From Brasilonema sennae CENA114 (GTDB lineage Bacteria; Cyanobacteriota; Cyanobacteriia; Cyanobacteriales; Nostocaceae), in NCBI RefSeq assembly GCF_006968745.1, contig NZ_CP030118.1, forward strand, positions 7,466,253 to 7,530,252: DNA of 64,000 nt, given 5' to 3'. The notes below the pieces were generated by a model that saw only the letters and a list, made by a program, of their open reading frames with translations, was not told the origin of the DNA and made no database searches. Shown piece after piece: positions 50,958 to 59,783 of the stretch. The translations under genes and the position numbers were made by a program. Position 1 is the first letter of the stretch. Each line of letters begins with the position of its first letter.

Positions 50958-53486
50958 ATGCGTGCAGTACTGATGGCAGGTGGTTCAGGAACGCGGCTGC
51001 GTCCACTGACTTGTGATCTGCCCAAACCAATGGTGCCTATCTTGAATCGACCCATTGCCGAACATATTATCAATCTTCTCAAACGGCATCAAATAACAGA
51101 AGTGGTTGCCACACTTCATTATTTACCCGATGTCATGCGAGATTACTTCCAAGATGGCAGTGACTTTGGCGTACAAATGACCTATGCCGTAGAAGAAGAC
51201 CAGCCCTTAGGTACTGCGGGTTGCGTGAAAAATATTGCCGAACTTCTTGACGACACCTTTTTAGTAATTAGCGGCGATAGTATCACAGATTTCGACCTGA
51301 CAGCAGCAATTCAATATCATAAACAAAAGAAGTCTAAAGCAACTTTAGTTTTAACCCGTGTGCCCAACCCGATGGAGTTTGGGGTGGTAATTACTGATGA
51401 AGAAAGTCGAATTCGTAGATTTTTAGAAAAACCCTCTACGAGTGAAATTTTCTCCGACACTGTTAACACTGGTACATACATTCTGGAACCAGAAGTTTTG
51501 GAATATCTGCCAGCAAACCAAGAATCCGACTTTTCTAAAGATTTGTTTCCGTTGCTATTGGAAAAGAATGAGCCAATGTACGGTTACATTGCCGAAGGTT
51601 ATTGGTTTGATGTCGGTCACTTAGATGCTTATCGTGAAGCGCAGTACGATGGGTTATATCACAAAGTCAAACTGGACTTTGACTATAACGAAGTTTCTCC
51701 TGGCTTGTGGGTAGGTCAAAACACTTTTATTGACCCAGCTGCTAAGATTGATACTCCAGCAGTTATTGGTGATAATTGCCGCATTGGGGCAAGAGTACAT
51801 ATTGAAGCCGGAACCGTCATTGGGGATAATATCACTATTGGTTCTGACGCCAATCTCAAACGTCCGATTGTTTGGAATGGAGCGATTCTTGGTGAGGAGG
51901 CACAACTGACTGCTTGTGTCATTTGCCGTGGTGCGCGTGTAGACCGCCGTGCCCATGTCTTAGAAGGTGCTGTGGTTGGTTCGCTTTCTACTGTAGGAGA
52001 AGAAGCCCAAATTAGCCCATTTGTGCGTGTTTGGCCCAGTAAAAAGATTGAGTCTGGGGCAATTTTAAATATTAATTTGATTTGGGGTAATACTGCACAA
52101 CGTAATTTATTTGGGCAACGAGGCGTCCAAGGGCTAGCCAATATTGACATCACCCCAGAATTTGCTGTGAAGTTGGGAGCCGCATATGGTTCAACCTTGA
52201 AACCGGGTTCTCGCGTAACAGTTTCTCGTGACCAACGTAATGTCTCTCGCATGGTCACTCGCTCATTAATTGCTGGTTTGATGTCAGTAGGTATCGAGAT
52301 TCAGAACCTAGATGCCACAGCTATTCCAATAGCTCGTACAGTGATACCTACCATGAGCGTCAGTGGTGGAATTCATGTGCGAATGCATCCAGATCGCCCC
52401 GACTACATCCTGATTGAGTTTATGGATGCTAAGGGAATTAATATCACCAAATCCGCAGAAAAGAAAATCGAAGGAGCGTACTTCAAAGAAGATATGCGGC
52501 GGGCGCAAATTCATGAAATTGGTGATGTTGCTTACCCCAGTCAGGTGATGGATCGATACTGTACCGCTTTTGAGAAGCTGTTGCATATTGAAAGTATTCG
52601 CAACAGTCGGGCGAAAGTCGTCATTGATTACGTTTATGCAGTATCTGGAGCTGTGTTACCCCAAATGCTAGATAAGTTTGGGGCTGACGCAGTAGTGTTG
52701 AATGCAAGTCTCAATAAAGCAGCTATGTCAGCAATTGAGCGCGAAGCACTTTTGACTCAGCTTGGTCAAGTGGTGGAGGTGTTGAAAGCGAACTTTGGTG
52801 TTCAGATTTCCGCGAATGGAGAACAACTCATTCTGGTTGATGAATCTGGCATTCCTATTCGTGGGGAAATGTTAACAGCGCTGATGATAGACATGATGTT
52901 AACTGCTCACCCCAGAGGAACAGTCGTGGTGCCAGTTAATGCTTCTAGTGCGGTAGAACAAATTGCTCGTCGCCATGATGGTAAGGTCATTCGCACAAAG
53001 GCAAATCCTGCAGCACTCATGGAGGCTTGTCAGAAAAATTCCAATGTAGTATTGGGTGGTAATGGCGACATTGGCTTTATTGTGCCGCAATTGCATCCTG
53101 GATTTGATGCTATGTTCTGCGCTGCCAAACTGATTGAGATGCTGACGATACAAGAGCGCTCTCTTGCCTCTGTGCGGTCAGAATTGCCCCGTGTGGTTCA
53201 CAAAACATATACAGTACGTTGCCCTTGGACTGTCAAAGGAGCGCTGATGCGCTACTTGGTGGAAACTCACCCAGCTGAAAACTTGGAGCTAATTGACGGA
53301 GTGAAAATTTGTCAACCGTATGATGACAGTTGGGTGTTAGTGTTGCCAGATGCAAGTGAGCCTGTAGTCCATTTGTACGCAAACGCCAACGATCGCGATT
53401 GGGTAGATGAATCATTAAGACAATACCGTGCTCGCGTACAGGCGTTTGTTGAAACAGAAGAAGAACAAGCTCTTGGTGAAGTGTAA
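50958..53486 (+). CDS. Mannose-1-phosphate guanylyltransferase-like / degenerate phosphomannomutase-like fusion
   Basis: 842 residues with strong AAGGAGG at 50947. Residues 1-235 are a nucleotidyltransferase (MRAVLMAGGSGTRLRPLTCD, then a PKPMVPI lysine and a GDSITDFD metal site). Residues ~250-370 are left-handed beta-helix hexapeptides (IGDNCRIGARVHIEAGTVIG). Residues ~380-840 are phosphohexomutase-like domains (VTVSRDQRNVSRMVTRSLIA). The catalytic TASHNP serine loop is replaced by GGIHVRMHPDRPDYI at about residue 466, so mutase activity is doubtful. Cyanobacterial homologues are annotated as GDP-mannose enzymes; sugar specificity is inferred only. Confidence 0.88.
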   Translation: MRAVLMAGGSGTRLRPLTCDLPKPMVPILNRPIAEHIINLLKRHQITEVVATLHYLPDVMRDYFQDGSDFGVQMTYAVEEDQPLGTAGCVKNIAELLDDTFLVISGDSITDFDLTAAIQYHKQKKSKATLVLTRVPNPMEFGVVITDEESRIRRFLEKPSTSEIFSDTVNTGTYILEPEVLEYLPANQESDFSKDLFPLLLEKNEPMYGYIAEGYWFDVGHLDAYREAQYDGLYHKVKLDFDYNEVSPGLWVGQNTFIDPAAKIDTPAVIGDNCRIGARVHIEAGTVIGDNITIGSDANLKRPIVWNGAILGEEAQLTACVICRGARVDRRAHVLEGAVVGSLSTVGEEAQISPFVRVWPSKKIESGAILNINLIWGNTAQRNLFGQRGVQGLANIDITPEFAVKLGAAYGSTLKPGSRVTVSRDQRNVSRMVTRSLIAGLMSVGIEIQNLDATAIPIARTVIPTMSVSGGIHVRMHPDRPDYILIEFMDAKGINITKSAEKKIEGAYFKEDMRRAQIHEIGDVAYPSQVMDRYCTAFEKLLHIESIRNSRAKVVIDYVYAVSGAVLPQMLDKFGADAVVLNASLNKAAMSAIEREALLTQLGQVVEVLKANFGVQISANGEQLILVDESGIPIRGEMLTALMIDMMLTAHPRGTVVVPVNASSAVEQIARRHDGKVIRTKANPAALMEACQKNSNVVLGGNGDIGFIVPQLHPGFDAMFCAAKLIEMLTIQERSLASVRSELPRVVHKTYTVRCPWTVKGALMRYLVETHPAENLELIDGVKICQPYDDSWVLVLPDASEPVVHLYANANDRDWVDESLRQYRARVQAFVETEEEQALGEV

Positions 53487-53650
53487 TTAATGACACAAAT
53501 GACTGATGGCTCCTAGTCATGAGTCATTTGTGTTCACTCCTGCGCAATTCATGACAAGTTAAGAAAAAGCAGGATTTGTCAAGGAGATAGGAATCTGAGC
53601 AACATTTGATTCAGCCATAAAGATTTGTTGGATGGGTTATATCAAGTTTG

Positions 53651-53748
53651 CTTAATTACCCCCATAATAAAAAACCTCACCCCTTCCCCTCTCCTTATTA
53701 AGGAGAGGGGTACCCGATAATGCGGGGTGAGGTTTTAGGGTAATTAAG
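53651..53748. repeat. Long nested palindrome (solo copy of the minisatellite hairpin)
   Basis: Outer arms CTTAATTACCC/GGGTAATTAAG (53651-53661, 53738-53748), middle arms AAAACCTCACCCC/GGGGTGAGGTTTT (53671-53683, 53724-53736) and inner palindrome 53686-53710 (CCCCTCTCCTTA/TAAGGAGAGGGG). Transcribed, it would fold into one long hairpin. It could end transcripts from both sides. Confidence 0.85.
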
Positions 53749-53769
53749 AGTAATTAAGCGGACATAATA

Positions 53770-54138
53770 TTATTCTCTTAACTCTCTTATCTTCTCAGCA
53801 ATACTTTCTAACACCCCAGAAAAATTTCCATACACGTCATTATTGGTAAATCTGATAAATGTAATTTTGGCTGATTCAATAAACTCTTGTCTTGCCTTAT
53901 CGTATTCAACAGCACCCTTTTCAAAATGGCTTTCACCGTCAATTTCTATCGCCAGCCTCAACTCAGGACTATAGAAATCTATAACAAACTTATCTACACT
54001 ATATTGTCTACGAAATTTACAGTTTTCAAGTTGTCTATCTCTAAGTTTCTCCCAAAGAAGCGTCTCACATTTTGTAATATTTTGGCGCAATAGTCGCCTT
54101 TTCTCTTTTTCACTATCTTTGTTATAAAGTTGAGTCAT
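53770..54138 (-). CDS. DUF559 endonuclease-like protein
   Basis: 122 residues from ATG 54138 (a TTG at 54168 is in frame). The Vsr-like fold is evident: LLWEKLRDRQLENCKFRRQY, VDKFVIDFYSPELRLAIEID and GESHFEKGAVEYDKARQEFI, with the catalytic Asp and Glu-x-Asp residues preserved. DUF559 proteins are common near mobile or repetitive DNA and may nick or repair DNA. It lies between the solo palindrome and the minisatellite. Confidence 0.85.
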   Translation of the reverse strand: MTQLYNKDSEKEKRRLLRQNITKCETLLWEKLRDRQLENCKFRRQYSVDKFVIDFYSPELRLAIEIDGESHFEKGAVEYDKARQEFIESAKITFIRFTNNDVYGNFSGVLESIAEKIRELRE

Positions 54139-54204
54139 TTTAACTTCAATATTTTTAAACTTATACAAAAAAAGCTTATTTCTTTTCAGTTCCCTCTCGT
54201 TTAT

Positions 54205-55690
54205 TCCGGTTCCCTCTCCTTTATAAGGAGAGGGTTAGGGTGAGGTAAAACGCCACAATATAATAACGTCACCCCGCGCTTCACCGTACCCTCTGGTTGG
54301 TAACCTCACCCCGCCCTACGGGCACCCCTCTCCTTATTAAGGAGAGGGGAACAGGTAAAACGCCACAATATAATAACGTCACCCCGCGCTTCACCGTACT
54401 CCTCTGGTTGGTAACCTCACCCCGCCCTACGGGCACCCCTCTCCTTATTAAGGAGAGGGGAACAGGTAAAACGCCACAATATAATAACGTCACCCCGCGC
54501 TTCACCGTACTCCTCTGGTTGGTAACCTCACCCCGCCCTACGGGCACCCCTCTCCTTATTAAGGAGAGGGGAACAGGTAAAACGCCACAATATAATAACG
54601 TCACCCCGCGCTTCACCGTACTCCTCTGGTTGGTAACCTCACCCCGCCCTACGGGCACCCCTCTCCTTATTAAGGAGAGGGGAACAGGTAAAACGCCACA
54701 ATATAATAACGTCACCCCGCGCTTCACCGTACTCCTCTGGTTGGTAACCTCACCCCGCCCTACGGGCACCCCTCTCCTTATTAAGGAGAGGGGAACAGGT
54801 AAAACGCCACAATATAATAACGTCACCCCGCGCTTCACCGTACTCCTCTGGTTGGTAACCTCACCCCGCCCTACGGGCACCCCTCTCCTTATTAAGGAGA
54901 GGGGAACAGGTAAAACGCCACAATATAATAACGTCACCCCGCGCTTCACCGTACTCCTCTGGTTGGTAACCTCACCCCGCCCTACGGGCACCCCTCTCCT
55001 TATTAAGGAGAGGGGAACAGGTAAAACGCCACAACATAATAACCTCAGCCCGTGCTTCACCGTACTCCTCTGGTTAGCTACCTCACCCCGCCCTACGGGC
55101 ACCCCTCTCCTTATTAAGGAGAGGGGAACAGGTAAAACGCCACAATATAATAACGTCACCCCGCGCTTCACCGTACTCCTCTGGTTGGTAACCTCACCCC
55201 GCCCTACGGGCACCCCTCTCCTTATTAAGGAGAGGGGAACAGGTAAAACGCCACAACATAATAACCTCAGCCCGTGCTTCACCGTACTCCTCTGGTTAGC
55301 TACCTCACCCCGCCCTACGGGCACCCCTCTCCTTATAAAGGAGAGGGGAACAGGTAAAACGCCACAACATAATAACCTCAGCCCGTGCTTCACCGTACTC
55401 CTCTGGTTAGCTACCTCACCCCGCCCTACGGGCACCCCTCTCCTTATAAAGGAGAGGGGAACAGGTAAAACGCCACAACATAATAACCTCAGCCCGTGCT
55501 TCACCGTACTCCTCTGGTTAGCTACCTCACCCCGCCCTACGGGCACCCCTCTCCTTATAAAGGAGAGGGGAACAGGTAAAACGCCACAACATAATAACCT
55601 CAGCCCGCGCTTCACCGTACTCCTCTGGTTAGCTACCTCACCCCGCCCTACGGGCACCCCTCTCCTTGTTAAGGAGAGGGGAAGGGGAAT
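54205..55690. repeat. 13-copy, 111-bp tandem repeat (minisatellite)
   Basis: Copies begin about every 111 bases (the first interval is 110), marked by CGCCACAATATAATAACGTC or its variant CGCCACAACATAATAACCTC at 54251, 54361, 54472 and so on to about 55582. Each contains the palindrome CCCCTCTCCTTA-T-TAAGGAGAGGGG and CCCGCCCTACGGGC. Variant A fills copies 1-7 and 9; variant B fills 8 and 10-13. As 111 is divisible by 3, both strands stay open for over 450 codons, which is not evidence of a gene. The array ends about 4 bases from the metH stop codon. Confidence 0.95.
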
Positions 55691-55693
55691 AGG

Positions 55694-58600
55694 TTACGCG
55701 CTAAAGTACTTCGCTACTGGGTGATAAGTGATAATCGCAGTCGTAGATTGTTCAGGATAAAGCTGTTCACTTTCATCCATGTGCAAATCAATACGTTCTG
55801 CCCCTAACAACTCCAGCTGCTTGTATTGATCCTGAATATTCGGACAAGCCGGATACCCAAAACTATACCGCGAACCCTGATATCTCTGTGCCAAGATATC
55901 CCGAATATTATCCGGTTCCTGAGCCACAAAACCCAACTCGCGACGAATACGGGCGTGTGTCCACTCCGCCAGCGCCTCAGCTATCTGCACGGCAAAACCG
56001 TGAAAATACAGATAATCTGTGTACTTATTATCTGCAAACAACTTTTGAGCGTACTCCGTGGCAATATGCCCAACCGTTACCGCCTGCATCGGGAACACGT
56101 CAATAATTCCCGACTCCTTCGGCGCAAAGAAATCTGCAATACACAGCCTCCTCAACGACCTTTGCCGTGGAAACTCAAACTTTCCTATCTCCTTGGCGTC
56201 CTTGGCGTCTTGGTGAGTCCAGCCCCCGTCTTGGCGGCTTCCGTCACGTTCGCGTAGCGTCTCCGCAGGAGTTTGGGGGACTGGCGAACCCGAAGGGCGG
56301 TTCGTCTCATAAATACATAAACTATTCCCCTCAGCCTGACAAGGGAAATATCCATAAACCACCTGCGGATGAAGCAAATTCTCCTGTATAATCCGCTGCT
56401 TCAAATCCTCCAAAATCGGATACACTTTCTCATCCAAAAACGCCTGATATTCTTCCTTAGATTGCTCCTTAGGCTTACGGAACTGCCATTGTCCTGCAAT
56501 CAAAGCTTGTAAATCTAAATGCCAGAAAATCTCCTCAAAAGGAATCTCTTCTGGCTGGAGTATCTTCGTTCCCCAGAAAGGTGGGGTTGGACGTTCAATA
56601 TCTACCGCCACAGCTTCAGAACGACGGGTATCTACTTCTTTTGGTTCAGGAGATTTTTCTTCAGCCGTCTGGGCTACAGGCTGTTTGTTACCATTTCCTG
56701 ACACTTGGGTCGTTTCAGGAGATTCATTCAAAAATCCCCGCAAATCATCCCATTGACTAGCACCCTTGGCTGGCATTAACTTATCCATGAAGTGCAAATC
56801 AGAAAACGCATCTTTGCCGTAAACCACTTTACCTTTGTAAGTATTTTGGCAATCTTGATCAACAAACTTGGGTGTTAGTGCTGCACCACCTAAAATCACA
56901 GGGACGGTGATTCCCTTTTCGTTGAACACCTCCAAATTCTCTTTCATAAAAGCAGTGGATTTCACCAACAAACCACTCATAGCAATACAATCAGCTTTGT
57001 GCTGTTCGTATGCATTGATGATGTTCTCCACGGGCTGCTTAATTCCCAAGTTAATCACCTTGTACCCGTTGTTCGACAAGATGATATCAACTAAGTTTTT
57101 ACCAATGTCGTGAACATCGCCTTTCACCGTAGCAATGATGAATGTCCCCTTAGCATTGTTACCAGTTTCTGATTTTTCCATGAAAGGTTCCAGATAAGCC
57201 ACTGCTGCTTTCATGGTTTCGGCTGACTGTAAGACGAAGGGAAGCTGCATTTGTCCGGAACCAAACAACTCACCAACGACTTTCATACCATCCAGCAGGA
57301 AGGTGTTGATAATATGCAGTGGAGGATATTTTTCTAAAGCTTTAGTGAGTTGTGCTTCTAAACCAATGCGTTCGCCGTCGATGATATGACGCTTGAGACG
57401 TTCTTCAATGGGTAGATTTTCGTCAACGCCTTTGTCGCGTTTTGTTGTCACCCCTTCAAATAAGGTCGTTAGTTCTGCTAAGGGGTCATAAATGCAGACA
57501 TCTCCCTCAAATTTCCGTTCATCGTAAATCAACTGGTGACAGACTTCTTGATGGCGTTCCTCAATCCGCGACAGTGGTAAAATTTTGCTAGCGCTGACAA
57601 TTGCCGCATCCATACCAGCAGTCATCGCTTCGTGCAGGAACATGGAGTTGAGGACGATACGTGATGCAGGATTAAGACCAAAGGAGATATTGGAAACGCC
57701 TAAGACGACATGACATCCAGGCAATTCTTGACGAATCCGGCGGATTGATTCAATTGTAGCTTTACCGTTGGCGCGGTCTTCTTCAATCCCTGTGGAAATG
57801 GGTAGTGCTAAGGTATCAAAAAAGATTTCGGTAGGTGGAATGCCGTATTCGACGGCTTGACGGTAGGCGCGTTGGGCGATCGCAAACTTTTTGTCTGCCG
57901 TCCGCGCCATCCCATCTTCATCAATTGTACCAATCACAACACCCGCACCGTATTTCTTCGCCAGTTCTAACACCTTCAAGAAACGCGGTTCTCCATCTTC
58001 ATAGTTGGTGGAGTTCAACAAACACTTACCACCAGCAACTTTTAGTCCCGCTTCCATCTTCTCCCATTCGGTGGAGTCGAGCATCAATGGAAGTGTCACA
58101 TTATTGACCAGACGTGAAACCACCTCGTGCATATCATGCACACCGTCACGTCCGACATAGTCAACGTTGACATCCAAAATATGTGCGCCTTCCTTAACTT
58201 GTGCCCTCGCCATTGACACCAGTCCATCCCAATCTTCCGCATTCAGCAACTCGCGGCATTTTTTGGAACCACTGGCGTTGAGGCGTTCGCCGATAATTAA
58301 GAATGAATTGTCTTGCTCGTAAGGTTGAATATTGTATATTGACGCCGCTGCTGGTTCAAGTTCAGGATGTCTAACTTTTGGCGTCAACTCTTTGGCAATT
58401 TCTGCTAATTGTTGAATGTGTCCTGGACGTGTCCCACAGCAACCCCCTATCACTTGGACACCCAAATCTTCAACAAAATGCATTAATGACATCCGTAATT
58501 CCATCGGTGTCAAGTGGTAATGAGCTTGACCGCCAACGTTCTCTGGTAAACCCGCGTTGGGAATACAGGAAACGACAAAGGAAGAATGTTCTGAGAGATA

Positions 58601-59320
58601 CTTGATATGTGGTTTCATCAAGTCTGGACCTGTGGCACAGTTCAGACCGAGAATATCAATTGGGTAGGGTTCGAGAATTGTTAGGACAGCGTTGATTTCC
58701 GTCCCAACCAGCATCGTGCCCATTGTTTCCATTGTAACAGAGACCATGAGCGGACGGCGATCGCCCTTCTTCACAAAAACTTCTTCAATTGCATTCAACG
58801 CCGCTTTGATTTGCAGCACATCTTGGCAAGTTTCAACGATAAATAAATCAACTCCACCATCAAAAAGTCCTTCAGCTTGTTCAGCAAAGGAAGCTTTTAG
58901 GGTGTCAAAGTCGATATGTCCCAAAGTTGGTAATTTAGTAGTAGGTCCTATAGAACCTGCAACAAACCGAGGTTTTTCGGGAGTCGAAAATTCCGCAGCC
59001 ACACGCTTTGCGAGTTCCGCCGCTGTTTTGTTGAGTTCATACGCCTCGTGCGCCAAGTCGTATTCAGCTAAGACAATCGACGCAGCGCCAAAGGTATCCG
59101 TTTCAATCACATCTGCACCCGCAGCGAGAAAGTCCCGGTGAACTTTTGCGACTGCTTCTGGCTTGGTGTAAACCAGGTACTCGTTACAACCTTCGTATTG
59201 AGGACCACCGAAGTCTTCCGCAGTCAGGTTTTGCGTTTGCAGGTTAGTCCCCATAGCACCGTCGAAGACGATGACTGGGCGTGTGGGACTATGCAAGTGT
59301 TCTAAGAAGGTAGAGGTCAT
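55694..59320 (-). CDS. metH: Cobalamin-dependent methionine synthase
   Basis: 1208 residues from ATG 59320 (a TTG three codons earlier is possible). Four modules in order: homocysteine-binding domain with zinc cysteines (VIGGCCGTRPGHI, ~residue 295), pterin-binding domain (IIGERLNASGSKKCRELLNA, ~345), B12 domain with the cobalt ligand DVHDIGKN (~735), and AdoMet reactivation domain (FFAPKESGIIDVFPMQAVTV, ~1065). It methylates homocysteine from methyl-tetrahydrofolate. About 40 residues (roughly 1003-1045) in the reactivation domain are encoded by an inserted dispersed repeat, leaving the frame open. The 3' end abuts the minisatellite. Confidence 0.95.
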   Translation of the reverse strand: MTSTFLEHLHSPTRPVIVFDGAMGTNLQTQNLTAEDFGGPQYEGCNEYLVYTKPEAVAKVHRDFLAAGADVIETDTFGAASIVLAEYDLAHEAYELNKTAAELAKRVAAEFSTPEKPRFVAGSIGPTTKLPTLGHIDFDTLKASFAEQAEGLFDGGVDLFIVETCQDVLQIKAALNAIEEVFVKKGDRRPLMVSVTMETMGTMLVGTEINAVLTILEPYPIDILGLNCATGPDLMKPHIKYLSEHSSFVVSCIPNAGLPENVGGQAHYHLTPMELRMSLMHFVEDLGVQVIGGCCGTRPGHIQQLAEIAKELTPKVRHPELEPAAASIYNIQPYEQDNSFLIIGERLNASGSKKCRELLNAEDWDGLVSMARAQVKEGAHILDVNVDYVGRDGVHDMHEVVSRLVNNVTLPLMLDSTEWEKMEAGLKVAGGKCLLNSTNYEDGEPRFLKVLELAKKYGAGVVIGTIDEDGMARTADKKFAIAQRAYRQAVEYGIPPTEIFFDTLALPISTGIEEDRANGKATIESIRRIRQELPGCHVVLGVSNISFGLNPASRIVLNSMFLHEAMTAGMDAAIVSASKILPLSRIEERHQEVCHQLIYDERKFEGDVCIYDPLAELTTLFEGVTTKRDKGVDENLPIEERLKRHIIDGERIGLEAQLTKALEKYPPLHIINTFLLDGMKVVGELFGSGQMQLPFVLQSAETMKAAVAYLEPFMEKSETGNNAKGTFIIATVKGDVHDIGKNLVDIILSNNGYKVINLGIKQPVENIINAYEQHKADCIAMSGLLVKSTAFMKENLEVFNEKGITVPVILGGAALTPKFVDQDCQNTYKGKVVYGKDAFSDLHFMDKLMPAKGASQWDDLRGFLNESPETTQVSGNGNKQPVAQTAEEKSPEPKEVDTRRSEAVAVDIERPTPPFWGTKILQPEEIPFEEIFWHLDLQALIAGQWQFRKPKEQSKEEYQAFLDEKVYPILEDLKQRIIQENLLHPQVVYGYFPCQAEGNSLCIYETNRPSGSPVPQTPAETLRERDGSRQDGGWTHQDAKDAKEIGKFEFPRQRSLRRLCIADFFAPKESGIIDVFPMQAVTVGHIATEYAQKLFADNKYTDYLYFHGFAVQIAEALAEWTHARIRRELGFVAQEPDNIRDILAQRYQGSRYSFGYPACPNIQDQYKQLELLGAERIDLHMDESEQLYPEQSTTAIITYHPVAKYFSA
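56185..56310. repeat. Dispersed repeat inserted in frame within metH
   Basis: The reverse complement reads CCCTTCGGGTTCGCCAGTCC, then CTCCTGCGGAGACGCTACGC. The first matches the modules at ~48887 and ~49228, the second those at ~6990 and ~15025, all intergenic. It encodes the segment around SGSPVPQTPAETLRERDGSR between conserved metH blocks. Confidence 0.8.
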
Positions 59321-59493
59321 ATTCTCCAACAGAAAATTGGGTTAGTCTGGAAATATTTAACTGTACATACTATTTTCTCGAATTTTTAGTACTTCGGAAG
59401 TGTCAATAATTAGAGGTCTAAGGGTATAGGGGTGTGGGGGTATAGGTGAGGAGAAAAGTAACCGTGAATGACTTTGTTTCCCCTACCCCCTTA

Positions 59494-59604
59494 TACCGTT
59501 TCACTTTAAGGTTGATACAAATGGGGGGCTCTTAGCAGGGGGCTCTTAGCAGGGGGAAAGAATTAGAAACCAATCATTTGTATCAGGGATTTCGTGAAAT
59601 GGTA
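59494..59604. mobile_element. Palindromic MITE-like element
   Basis: Left arm TACCGTTTCACTTTAAGGTT GATACAAATG (59494-59523) and right arm CATTTGTATCAGGGATTTCG TGAAATGGTA (59575-59604) are imperfect inverted repeats with the outer and inner ends best conserved. The centre holds two copies of GGGGGCTCTTAGCA. Partial relatives occur at 50731-50760 and near 29210-29235. Confidence 0.55.
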
Positions 59605-59783
59605 TTACCCCCTTACACCCCTACCCCCCTACCCCCTTACACGCTTACACCCCTAGTTCTTGACGGCGCTACTTTATAAACGCTAGTCATGAAAACTTGA
59701 TTGCTAAATTTTTGACAAAGTTGGCGGAATTTTCTCGTAACTCCTAGTTAAGTAATTATTTACTGACCTACTTTCACATACTC

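Noticed and set aside
54205..55690. CRISPR array
   Set aside because: Units are 111 bp and nearly identical throughout, with no unique spacers between short repeats; no cas genes are in the window.
54281..55724. Long open frames on both strands (about 458 and 475 codons)
   Set aside because: They arise because the 111-bp repeat unit is stop-free and a multiple of three. Both strands are equally open, the peptide is a perfect repeat, and the plus-strand frame runs into metH antisense.
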